A program made the position numbers and the translations under genes. 10,351 bases of DNA from an uncultured Oscillospiraceae bacterium (GTDB lineage Bacteria > Bacillota > Clostridia > Oscillospirales > Oscillospiraceae), in the NCBI GenBank assembly GCA_934597585.1, contig CAKTSA010000050.1, forward strand, positions 1 through 10,351. The letters are read 5' to 3'. The notes beneath the pieces were generated by a model. That model made no database searches. It saw nothing but the letters and a program-made list of their open reading frames with translations, and was not told the origin of the DNA. Below are positions 1-6,060 of this stretch, one piece after another; the stretch's first letter is position 1, and every line of letters starts with the position of its first letter.

Positions 1-419
1 GGCGCACAGTGCTCTGCTCCAAACAGGTGCAGCTTTGCCAGCTCCGCCCGATACTGCGTAACGAACCCGTCCAGCACCGCGGGATGACTGCCCACCATAA
101 ATGCGTAGCGATGGTCACCATCGGGAGGAATATAGATGCTCTGGCTCCACTGCATATTTGTCGGGTGATAGCGGCCATCATAGGAATGCTCCTGCAAGGT
201 GTTGGACAGCACAAAGGCTGTTCGCTTATAGCCGTAGTGGTCTATGACACGCTTGGCACAATCCTCCTTCAGGTGCATTCCATCGAAGTCCTCGCGGATA
301 GCAAGCTCGATGGCTCCGGCACAGGCGCAGTTGGCGCGATAGTTGGCCCGCCATTGCTCCAGCTCACCACGTTCCCGTGCTTCCTTTGCCGTGTAGGAGT
401 ACATTTGCTCATTCTCCAT
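1..419 (-). CDS. DUF3849-type protein, N-terminal part (runs off left edge)
   Basis: Reading leftwards from an ATG at 419 the frame stays open to the window edge, giving about 139 residues beginning MENEQMYSYTAKEARERGEL. The pattern of an N-terminal YSYTAKEARERGELEQWR stretch, then NCACAGAIELAIREDFDGMH and a VLSNTLQE segment, matches my memory of DUF3849, a domain of unknown function found on Firmicutes conjugative elements and often part of larger multidomain proteins. The start is supported by GGGAGAG seven bases upstream. It overlaps the stop of the upstream gene by 11 bases (409-419), which implies translational coupling. No signal peptide or membrane segment is visible, so it should be cytoplasmic. 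The C-terminus is missing, so fused domains downstream cannot be excluded. The family call is from recall of sequence pattern; the function is unknown. Confidence 0.75.
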   Translation of the reverse strand, partial: MENEQMYSYTAKEARERGELEQWRANYRANCACAGAIELAIREDFDGMHLKEDCAKRVIDHYGYKRTAFVLSNTLQEHSYDGRYHPTNMQWSQSIYIPPDGDHRYAFMVGSHPAVLDGFVTQYRAELAKLHLFGAEHCA

Positions 420-783
420 AGACAGTCTCTCCCGTCTCCAGACGCCTTGCCAACAGTCCCTTACAGCAGTCATTGTCCATCAGCACAGCCAAGAGCTGTT
501 CCGGCACCTGAGAGAGATCATAGTGCCCCTCGTCTACCGTTTGACAGCGATGGCAGCACATGGGGCGGCAGGCGGCGATCAGGCCGTTCAGAAGCTGGTC
601 GAAGGCCCCCTGCATTCCCTCCAGCACGTCGATGAGCTCCAAGGCTGTCATGGCCTGGGGCATCAGCATGATAAGATGCCGGCACATATGGGCTTCCAGC
701 GTAATGTCCGCCAGCGCCAGAGCCGCAAGTATTTCGCTGGGTATCTGAAGTCCGCGTTGATTGAATTCCATCTCACAAGTCAT
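409..783 (-). CDS. Hypothetical Cys-rich 124-aa protein
   Basis: I do not recognise this family. The protein starts MTCEMEFNQRGLQIPSEILA and is mostly helical-looking, with a hydrophobic stretch around residues 30-70. It then has a CxxxCCxxC cluster (Cys72, 76, 77, 80), followed by a CC pair at 106-107. That arrangement could bind zinc or another metal, but this is inference. A good ribosome site (AGGAG, AAAAAT spacer) precedes the ATG and overlaps the stop codon of the upstream methyltransferase gene, nine bases away. The downstream DUF3849 gene starts inside its last codons. No signal peptide is apparent. Its position directly after the methyltransferase places it in the DNA-protection end of the operon, but no specific role can be assigned. 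Confidence 0.7.
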   Translation of the reverse strand: MTCEMEFNQRGLQIPSEILAALALADITLEAHMCRHLIMLMPQAMTALELIDVLEGMQGAFDQLLNGLIAACRPMCCHRCQTVDEGHYDLSQVPEQLLAVLMDNDCCKGLLARRLETGETVYGE

Positions 784-792
784 ATTTTTCTC

Positions 793-1758
793 CTATTTTT
801 CTTTCAGTGGGTATTGGGGTGTATGTACTAACGTACAGGCTTTCTTTCCGTTGTCGTAGTTATTGAAGAAGGATATCTGTGGTGCAAACATAGATGGATC
901 ATAGTTGGTCATAATGTACTCCTCATAACGATCCTCCTTCTTTTTTGACATACTGTTCGGTCGATCCACCTCGAAGATGAAAAAGTCATTATATAGTTCT
1001 TTGATCTCGTCTTTCTTGTTGTAGGACACGATCACAAAGCTTTTTCGCGTGACCAGCATATCATGCAGTTCCTGATGATCCGACCTGTAAAAAGGTACAC
1101 CATACTTTTCCGCGCCAAGATACGGCGGGTCACAATAGAAAACCGTATCCAGTGCGTCATATTTGCTCAAGATATCCTTGTAGCTCCGGTTCTCCATGGG
1201 AATGTGCTGCAAGATCCGCGCACATCTGGTGATCTGATGCTCGAATCTATCCCAATCACGGTCGAGCGCGGCAAACTCTGTTCCCAGCCCGTTGTAGCTG
1301 AGGTTGTGGAGCAAAAAGAACATTGCCGCCCGCTGCGCGTCCGGTGGGATGGCACGCTGCATCAGCATCGCACTGATCTCCTCCGCCTGTGCAGGCGGGA
1401 AACTGATCTGCGTCAGCTCCAGTTCTTCCGCTAAATCTTTTCCGGCAAAATCTTTGTCTTTCAAAGCACGGAGCATGGTCTCAAACTCCTCGCGAGAGTT
1501 TTGCATATATTTTAGCTCTGTGATCACGGACACCGGCTTCTCCCTGACGCAATACATCATGTTATAAAGGTTGCTGTCAAGATCGTTATAGATCCGCAGC
1601 ACGCCGCGCGGCGTTTGAAGATTCAAGGTCACACAGCCGCTCCCACCAAAAACATCCACCAATTTGTTGTAATGTACCGGCATCAGACTCTGGATGGCCC
1701 ACATCAACTGCGCTTTGCTGCCTTTCCATGGAATAAGCTTGGCTAACGGTATGTTCAT
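793..1758 (-). CDS. D12-class DNA adenine (N6) methyltransferase
   Basis: This is a 321-aa protein with the hallmarks of the D12 (Dam-like, PF02086) N6-adenine methyltransferases, which transfer a methyl group from S-adenosylmethionine to adenine in duplex DNA. Visible motifs are IPWKGSK near residues 9-15 (the N-terminal WxGGK-like SAM-binding element), DVFGGSG at 35-41 (motif I), YNDLDSN at 57-63, and the catalytic DPPYLG at 210-215 (motif IV). The length is normal for the family and it looks intact. Its ATG overlaps the stop of the upstream winged-helix-like gene as ATGA. No restriction endonuclease partner is seen, so it is most likely an orphan methylase that marks the element against host restriction. 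Recognition specificity cannot be read from the sequence; GATC is the common D12 target but is unproven here. Confidence 0.93.
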   Translation of the reverse strand: MNIPLAKLIPWKGSKAQLMWAIQSLMPVHYNKLVDVFGGSGCVTLNLQTPRGVLRIYNDLDSNLYNMMYCVREKPVSVITELKYMQNSREEFETMLRALKDKDFAGKDLAEELELTQISFPPAQAEEISAMLMQRAIPPDAQRAAMFFLLHNLSYNGLGTEFAALDRDWDRFEHQITRCARILQHIPMENRSYKDILSKYDALDTVFYCDPPYLGAEKYGVPFYRSDHQELHDMLVTRKSFVIVSYNKKDEIKELYNDFFIFEVDRPNSMSKKKEDRYEEYIMTNYDPSMFAPQISFFNNYDNGKKACTLVHTPQYPLKEK

Positions 1759-2063
1759 CCGCTGTCCAGCTCCTTACTAAAGCCATCCAGCGACCGCACC
1801 AGACCTGCAATGGCGGCGTTCAGCCCATCCCGCATCTTCTCAAGACTCCGGATGGTGTCATAGACCTCCGCCGCTGTCTCGGCATAGAAATACCCACCCC
1901 GGCAAGCCGAGATGGGTATGCTGTCACACCGCAGGCGGTTGATCTTCTTTCGCAGCTCATTGCCGCTCAGGCCCAGCGCCTTTTCCAGCGCACGGCTGCT
2001 GATGGCATTCTTCCTGCCTTTGTAGCCCTCCTCCAGATACCGCGCAATGGTTTCTCGTTGCAT
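1755..2063 (-). CDS. Small winged-helix-like DNA-binding candidate
   Basis: This 102-aa protein begins MQRETIARYLEEGYKGRKNA. Residues about 21-44 (ISSRALEKALGLSGNELRKK and onward) look like a helix-turn-helix. Residues 48-61 (SIPISACRGGYFYA) fit the beta wing of a winged-helix fold, as in replisome-organiser or HTH-11-like domains. Residues 63-98 are a likely helical or coiled-coil tail that could dimerise. ATG is preceded by AAAGGAG with a six-base spacer. The gene sits 11 bases after the ArdA-like gene and overlaps the methyltransferase by four bases (ATGA). It could be a local transcription regulator or a replication or transfer accessory protein. The fold is inferred from the residue pattern; no specific function is claimed. 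Confidence 0.75.
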   Translation of the reverse strand: MQRETIARYLEEGYKGRKNAISSRALEKALGLSGNELRKKINRLRCDSIPISACRGGYFYAETAAEVYDTIRSLEKMRDGLNAAIAGLVRSLDGFSKELDSG

Positions 2064-2074
2064 AAATTTCTCCT

Positions 2075-3238
2075 TTACATGGTCAGCTCCATTTCTTGTC
2101 TCAGGGCTTGAATCGGCTGACCGTCCAGACGGGCAAGGTAGCCGTAATCGCCAAGGACACCGTTATCCCGTCGCATCACGTCCTGACCGTAGGCGTCCAA
2201 GTCCAGATGCGGCAGGAGGAGCTTGCCCTCTTTCTCACCGGCGATGACGCTCAGTTCATCCCGCGCTAGCTCTCTGGGTGAGTGGATATCCGGCTCGAAG
2301 CTGTATTCGTCCAGATGGCCGGTCAAAGCAATGGCATCCTCCAGCCGGGAAAGCTGCAGCTGCTGGGCAATCGCCTTGAACTTCACCAGCTCACCATTCA
2401 TGTCAAGCTCCTCCAAGCACCGCGCAAACCGGTTGAGCTGCTCCATCCCATCATAGGCCATATCTGTGAACGACCACATCTCCGGCATGGCAGTATCTTC
2501 ACATTCCAGATACACCTCCTGCCAGCTGTCCAGATCCAGTCGCATCAGCACGGCGTTTAGTTCTGCCTGCGATGCGGGCAGGTTCAGCGACATGGTCTGG
2601 TGCTCATTGGAGCACAGAAACCGCATCATATACGCCGGTTTCCGGGGTGGCTTGCCTAAATCGGCGGAAGCCTGCTTCAGCTCAGAGTGCTGTTCCACAT
2701 AGCCGTGGGGTGTAATGACGCTGTTTTCGCCTTGCCGCATCGTCTTGCCGATCTTGGCGTAGTCCAACATTTCCAGCACCTTGTCCGGAATCTTTTCCAG
2801 CTCCTGCAGGAAGTCATTTTCTACATAGAATTTCCCCAACGCCGCGTCGCCCCTGACCTCCGGTACCACATGGCAGCAGTCTACGCTGTACGCCAGATCC
2901 AGCATCCGCTGGATCGTCAGCTCACCGCCGTTCTCCTGATGCAGCTTGTCGCTCTCCATCTGCACCAGTCCCTCGAAGGCTATGGCATCTGCCTCGTTAA
3001 ACGTACTGAGCTGCTCTGCCAGCGCGTTGAAGTGATACAGGCCGCACTTGTCTAAGTGGAACTCCAGAAAGTCGTATCGACCCAAGTCCTCCACCTGCCA
3101 GTAGGGTTCCTGCCCCTCCCGCAATCGTAGCTTCTCCAGCGCGTCCCGCATTGCCCACGGCTTGGCGGGCAAGTCCAGCGTGGTGCCGTTGTCGTTATCG
3201 GGGTTGCCAAGATATACAGAAAAAACAACTTTATCCAA
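2075..3238 (-). CDS. ardA: ArdA-like antirestriction protein, internally duplicated
   Basis: The 387-aa product starts at TTG 3238, chosen because GAGGAGG lies eight bases upstream and the product then opens with DKVVFSVYLGNPDN, which matches the ArdA-style N-terminus. An earlier in-frame ATG at 3274 has no such support. ArdA proteins mimic bent B-form DNA and inhibit type I restriction enzymes. Supporting features are a strongly acidic composition, a LDLPAKPWAMRDALEKL segment (21-37), a central FNALAEQLSTFNEADAIAFE segment, and LDYAKIGK...HGYVEQ (158-183) resembling the C-terminus of Tn916 ArdA. The pattern recurs in the second half (LNLPASQAELNAVLMRL at 218-234; LDAYGQDVMRRDNGVLGDYGY at about 347-367), so the protein appears to be two ArdA-like units. 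The start overlaps the DUF4314 gene stop by eight bases. A related function on other restriction systems is possible. Confidence 0.75.
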   Translation of the reverse strand: MDKVVFSVYLGNPDNDNGTTLDLPAKPWAMRDALEKLRLREGQEPYWQVEDLGRYDFLEFHLDKCGLYHFNALAEQLSTFNEADAIAFEGLVQMESDKLHQENGGELTIQRMLDLAYSVDCCHVVPEVRGDAALGKFYVENDFLQELEKIPDKVLEMLDYAKIGKTMRQGENSVITPHGYVEQHSELKQASADLGKPPRKPAYMMRFLCSNEHQTMSLNLPASQAELNAVLMRLDLDSWQEVYLECEDTAMPEMWSFTDMAYDGMEQLNRFARCLEELDMNGELVKFKAIAQQLQLSRLEDAIALTGHLDEYSFEPDIHSPRELARDELSVIAGEKEGKLLLPHLDLDAYGQDVMRRDNGVLGDYGYLARLDGQPIQALRQEMELTM

Positions 3239-4211
3239 GCTCCATTCCTCCTCGCCGCTGCACGATGTCATCACAGTTATCGGGGTCTGCGCCGGGTACG
3301 TCCCAGCCGCACATACTTCCGATCTTCATGGCCTCCTCCTGCGCGGGCGTCACACCCAGCTTCCGGTTCTGATCATCCGCAATGAGGCGGTTTTCGTGGG
3401 GATCATCCGTAGACCAGTCGCTGGGATAGTACCCGCTCTCGCCGCGCTTGACGCAGATGAGCTGTCCCGTCCCCGGCAGCAGCGTGAAGCACATCTCCGG
3501 CAGCTTGTCCAAATGGGGGCAAAACCGCTCCTGCTCCGTCTGGATGCTCCAGTCGTGATCCTGCCACAGATGGACGTACAGTTCATTGCCTCGTCCGATG
3601 GCGATCTCCCGCTGCTCGAAGCCCTCGCCCCAACCGTCCGACGCCTGACCGGTGATAAACTCCTTCAGTGTGGTCAGCTCCGTTGCGGAAAGCTCATGCC
3701 AGAGCTGACACTCCGCTACACCCCAGAGCTGCTCACCGCGCAGTTCCGCGCCGAATGTAACAGAACGCACCTTGTTATTTACAGCATCAGGCTTATTGTA
3801 CCAATTCATAAGGCCGCGGGTGACCTCCTCCGGCATCCGGTACTTCACAAGGGCACTGCGGATGTTATCCTCATATTGAACCAGCTCCCGTCCCGACAGC
3901 AGTTCCGGCTCCTCCGGCATATTGCCCCATTCGTCCCGCTCGTACAGGTCGGCGGTGAGGGGCATATACAGCTTCATCACGCTGAGCTTGGGCGGCAGGA
4001 CGGTAAAGCTGTCCACGCCGGGGATGAGGGCCAACGTCCGACCGTTATCCCATTTCATGTGGAACTGCCCCGCGTCGTCGATGTGTTCCACCGTTCCTGT
4101 CATTCCTGCCGGTACCGGCGAGAAGGGATCGTCCATCTCATCCAGCCGGATACGGGTACCGGGCGGGTACTGCTTCCGCAGAAATGTTACCATTTCTCTG
4201 CTGATGTCCAC
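3231..4211 (-). CDS. DUF4314-domain protein with unknown C-terminal regions
   Basis: The 326-aa product starts at GTG 4211, with GGGAGG seven bases upstream and the stop of the previous gene directly adjacent. Residues about 6-72 (LRKQYPPGTRIRLDEMDDPF, then a GMTGTV turn, WDNGRTLALIPGVDSFTVL) fit DUF4314, a small SH3-like beta domain found on phages and conjugative elements. Residues about 80-225 form a second region (LYMPLTADLYERDEWGNMPE onward) that may be DUF6329-like; I am unsure. The C-terminus (about 280-312) has NRKLGVTPAQEEAMKIGSMCGWDVPGADPDN, an arrangement I associate with other proteins of these elements. No signal peptide or membrane span is evident. The gene's last eight bases contain the TTG start of the ArdA-like gene. 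Only the DUF4314 label is reasonably firm; function is unknown. Confidence 0.8.
   Translation of the reverse strand: MDISREMVTFLRKQYPPGTRIRLDEMDDPFSPVPAGMTGTVEHIDDAGQFHMKWDNGRTLALIPGVDSFTVLPPKLSVMKLYMPLTADLYERDEWGNMPEEPELLSGRELVQYEDNIRSALVKYRMPEEVTRGLMNWYNKPDAVNNKVRSVTFGAELRGEQLWGVAECQLWHELSATELTTLKEFITGQASDGWGEGFEQREIAIGRGNELYVHLWQDHDWSIQTEQERFCPHLDKLPEMCFTLLPGTGQLICVKRGESGYYPSDWSTDDPHENRLIADDQNRKLGVTPAQEEAMKIGSMCGWDVPGADPDNCDDIVQRRGGMELG
3247..3253 (-). promoter_or_regulatory. Ribosome binding site deciding the TTG start of the ArdA-like gene
   Basis: On the minus strand GAGGAGG is followed by an eight-base spacer (AATGGAGC) and TTG at 3238-3236. The site lies inside the last codons of the DUF4314 gene, whose TAA stop (3233-3231) is just past the TTG, so the two genes are translationally coupled. 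Confidence 0.75.
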
Positions 4212-4460
4212 TTACAGCCCTCCCATCTTCATATAGTCTGCCAACTCATGGGGATTTTCTTCCCCCATGAAGTCGAATAAAATATCGTCCGCCGCCTTGC
4301 GGACAGCGGGATCGTCTGTCAGGACTTCATAGCGAAAGCCTGTGCTGTCCCGATAGGGCAGCTCCTCGCGGATGCAGTCCAGAAAGGCGTTCGCGTCATA
4401 GTAGGGGATGACGTCTCCGTTGGCGAAGGTGGCCCGGCCCACCATATGAATGCTGCCCAC
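4212..4460 (-). CDS. Hypothetical 82-aa protein
   Basis: I do not recognise the family with certainty. The product begins with GTG (GSIHMVGRATFANGDVIPYY) and continues through a predicted helical region with FLDCIREELPY, EVLTDDPAVRKAADDIL and a short acidic tail. GGGAG nine bases upstream supports GTG 4460; an internal ATG five codons later is a weaker alternative. It is small, acidic and apparently cytoplasmic. It lies three bases after the 31-aa membrane microprotein and abuts the DUF4314 gene, so it marks the boundary between the pilus block and the DNA-protection block. The sequence style resembles small accessory proteins of Clostridia conjugative elements, but this is recall, not proof. 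Confidence 0.7.
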   Translation of the reverse strand: MGSIHMVGRATFANGDVIPYYDANAFLDCIREELPYRDSTGFRYEVLTDDPAVRKAADDILFDFMGEENPHELADYMKMGGL

Positions 4461-4463
4461 GGC

Positions 4464-4559
4464 TCACATCTCCCTGCGGCCGCGGGGCCGGGTACGGCGG
4501 GTAAAGTAAATGGCCGCAGCACCCGCCACGGCCAGAATGATACAAATTGCTTTTTTCAT
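4464..4559 (-). CDS. 31-aa single-span basic membrane microprotein
   Basis: A complete reading frame starts at ATG 4559 and ends at TGA 4466-4464. It begins MKKAICIILAVAGAAAIYF, a hydrophobic segment long enough for one membrane span (about residues 4-19). It then ends in a short, very basic tail (TRRTRPRGRREM) with seven arginines. A near-consensus AGGAGG (4565-4570) sits five bases upstream, inside the stop region of the upstream sortase gene. The gap to the sortase stop is nine bases and the gap to the next gene is three, matching the operon's packing. This layout argues for genuine translation. Topology is probably N-out/C-in by the positive-inside rule. It might be an accessory or regulator of the adjacent sortase, or a membrane anchor partner; no homolog is recalled and function is unknown. 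Confidence 0.7.
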   Translation of the reverse strand: MKKAICIILAVAGAAAIYFTRRTRPRGRREM

Positions 4560-4568
4560 AGTTTCCTC

Positions 4569-5255
4569 CTAATTTTCGGTTCGTTCGCAATAGATTACAT
4601 AGCGCTGCTTGCCACCGCTGGCGTAGGGATGGCAGGTCAGCAGTGTCAGTAGGTCGCGGCCCTGCTGTATTTTAATTTTCTCCACCTCATGAGGCTGGAT
4701 AATTTGAATGTCGGCTACAGTGTAGGTCAGCGTTTCCCACAGGTTGGTAAGCTTTACAGTATCGCCTACAGCCAGCTTATCTATGTGCCGAAAGTAGTCC
4801 GCTCCGCGCCACCCACGGTGGCCTGCGATAACGCAGTTGGTGTTGTCGCCACCAATGGGAGCTGATGTGTTGCCAAGCACCGCAGCACCTGCGGCGAGGT
4901 GACTGTCAGATGCGCCTAAGTAAATGGGCATGGTCAGTTCCATGGCGGGTATCTCCAGCACGCCGATGATTTCGTCCTCGATACCGTAGGCGGATAGGTC
5001 GGCGGCAGGTTCTTCGCAGGCTTCCAGATCAACAAGGCCGGATTGCTTTTCGACGTAGATACGCTGATTGTAGACTTGTAAGGCCGCCAGCAGTTCAGGG
5101 CATTTCTGCTCCGGCTCATTACGCTCGGCCAAAAAGTTCTGCACGGCTTCGTTCGTGTCGGCTTGCAGCCTGTGTCCCGCAAACACCGGCCATAGCATGA
5201 CACAGACACCCACCACGGCTAGCAGCGCCGCCAGTACGAGAGATGTCTTACGCAT
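4569..5255 (-). CDS. Second sortase (short, class uncertain)
   Basis: The 228-aa product is a sortase transpeptidase with catalytic His146 (VIAGHRGWRGA), Cys208 (TLLTCHPY) and Arg218 (KQRYVIYCE). One N-terminal membrane span (residues about 5-26) anchors it, with the catalytic domain outside. It lacks the C-terminal membrane helix that typical pilus class C sortases have, and its active-site motif TLLTCHPY with a CER ending differs from the upstream sortase. It could be a pilus-specific anchoring sortase that attaches the finished fibre to cell wall, or one specific for the thioester adhesin. Class C, D and other assignments are all possible from the sequence alone. ATG 5255 has AAGGAGGG upstream and overlaps the class C sortase stop by eight bases. 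Its stop codon overlaps the ribosome site of the microprotein. Confidence 0.9.
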   Translation of the reverse strand: MRKTSLVLAALLAVVGVCVMLWPVFAGHRLQADTNEAVQNFLAERNEPEQKCPELLAALQVYNQRIYVEKQSGLVDLEACEEPAADLSAYGIEDEIIGVLEIPAMELTMPIYLGASDSHLAAGAAVLGNTSAPIGGDNTNCVIAGHRGWRGADYFRHIDKLAVGDTVKLTNLWETLTYTVADIQIIQPHEVEKIKIQQGRDLLTLLTCHPYASGGKQRYVIYCERTEN

Positions 5256-6060
5256 GGCGTACCCTCCTTACCAAAAAGTAAGCACCGCCGACCATGGCCA
5301 CCGCGCCAAGGCCGATGACCAAGCCGGTGAGGTAATGCTGTGTCCACGAGGAAGCCACGGGCTTTTCTTCTGCGGCAGATGCCTGTTCGGGGGTGTAAGG
5401 AACACGGTGCCCTCGAACTAAAAGCCGGTGGGTGTTGATACCGAAAGGTGTGCAGGTCACCAACGTGACCAAATCCTTGCCATCCTCGATTTGGAGCAGG
5501 CTCGTATCCGTGGGCAACACCGTGTTGATGGCGTCTACCTCATAGGCCAGTACCTCGCCCAGCACATGAATGTAAAATATATCGCCCTCTGCGAGCTGGT
5601 CGATATCCGAAAATAGCTTGGACGATGCCATGCCGCTGTGGGCTGACAGCACGGCGTGGGTGCCGCTTCCGCCCACCGGCAGAGACGTTCCTACGACATG
5701 GCCGACCGATTTTTCCAGCGTGTCGGCTCCCGTTCCGTGCTGTACGGGCAAGTACACGTTGATCTTGGGGATGTCCACATACGCCATGACTCCACCAACC
5801 GTAAGTTGGTCGGCGTAGGCCAAGGGAGGGGCGGATGCCCCTCCCTCAGAGATCGTCGCTTTGGCCAGCATGGCGTTGTACTGCTCCGCCGCCTGCCGCT
5901 GGGCAGTCAGCTCGGCGTCGTCGGTATCTGCAATGGCCGCGGTGTAGGTGGTTTCCACATCAGAGTGGTACTTCTCATTCAAGAGTTCTCCCACCAGCGG
6001 GTAAAGCAGAAGCCCCAGTGCCACAACACCGCAAGCCGCCGCCAGTAGCCAGCGTTTCAC
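5248..6060 (-). CDS. srtC: Class C pilus sortase (atypical lid)
   Basis: This 270-aa transpeptidase should cleave the LPKTG of the upstream backbone pilin between Thr and Gly and join it to the YPK lysine of the next subunit. Catalytic residues are His141 (SAHSG), Cys203 (TLVTCTPFG) and Arg212 (NTHRLLVRG). It has an N-terminal span (about 4-24) and a C-terminal span (about 243-265, ending VRRVRHA), the usual class C membrane layout. Most class C sortases carry a lid with a DPF/DPW-type motif near this N-terminal region. Here residues 72-80 read EGGASAPPL and no such motif is visible. That stretch is encoded by a perfect DNA palindrome. The start overlaps the pilin stop as ATGA. Confidence 0.93.
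   Translation of the reverse strand: MKRWLLAAACGVVALGLLLYPLVGELLNEKYHSDVETTYTAAIADTDDAELTAQRQAAEQYNAMLAKATISEGGASAPPLAYADQLTVGGVMAYVDIPKINVYLPVQHGTGADTLEKSVGHVVGTSLPVGGSGTHAVLSAHSGMASSKLFSDIDQLAEGDIFYIHVLGEVLAYEVDAINTVLPTDTSLLQIEDGKDLVTLVTCTPFGINTHRLLVRGHRVPYTPEQASAAEEKPVASSWTQHYLTGLVIGLGAVAMVGGAYFLVRRVRHA
5823..5846. repeat. Perfect 10-bp inverted repeat inside the class C sortase gene
   Basis: On the minus strand AGGGAGGGGC is followed by ATCC and then GCCCCTCCCT, a perfect 10-base stem with a four-base loop. It encodes about residues 72-80 of the sortase (EGGASAPPL). It is far more GC-rich and symmetric than flanking coding sequence. It could be a stable mRNA hairpin, or the remnant of a small palindromic mobile element accommodated in a surface loop. 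Confidence 0.85.

Noticed and set aside
9..635. 208-codon plus-strand frame at the left edge
   Set aside because: It is antisense to the DUF3849 gene and the Cys-rich gene, and its product ends in low-complexity Arg/Pro-rich sequence typical of a shadow frame.
3236..3274. ATG 3274 as start of the ArdA-like protein
   Set aside because: The 12 extra residues are the shadow of the DUF4314 gene end, and TTG 3238 has the ribosome site.
3162..4280. 372-codon open frame on the plus strand opposite the DUF4314 gene
   Set aside because: It is antisense to a gene with a good ribosome site and recognisable domain, and has no convincing ribosome site, family pattern or neighbours on the plus strand.
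4319..4590. Alternative minus-strand frames of 64 and 67 codons overlapping the microprotein region
   Set aside because: They lack ribosome sites in register and overlap the better supported 31-aa and 82-aa genes; their products are low-complexity.
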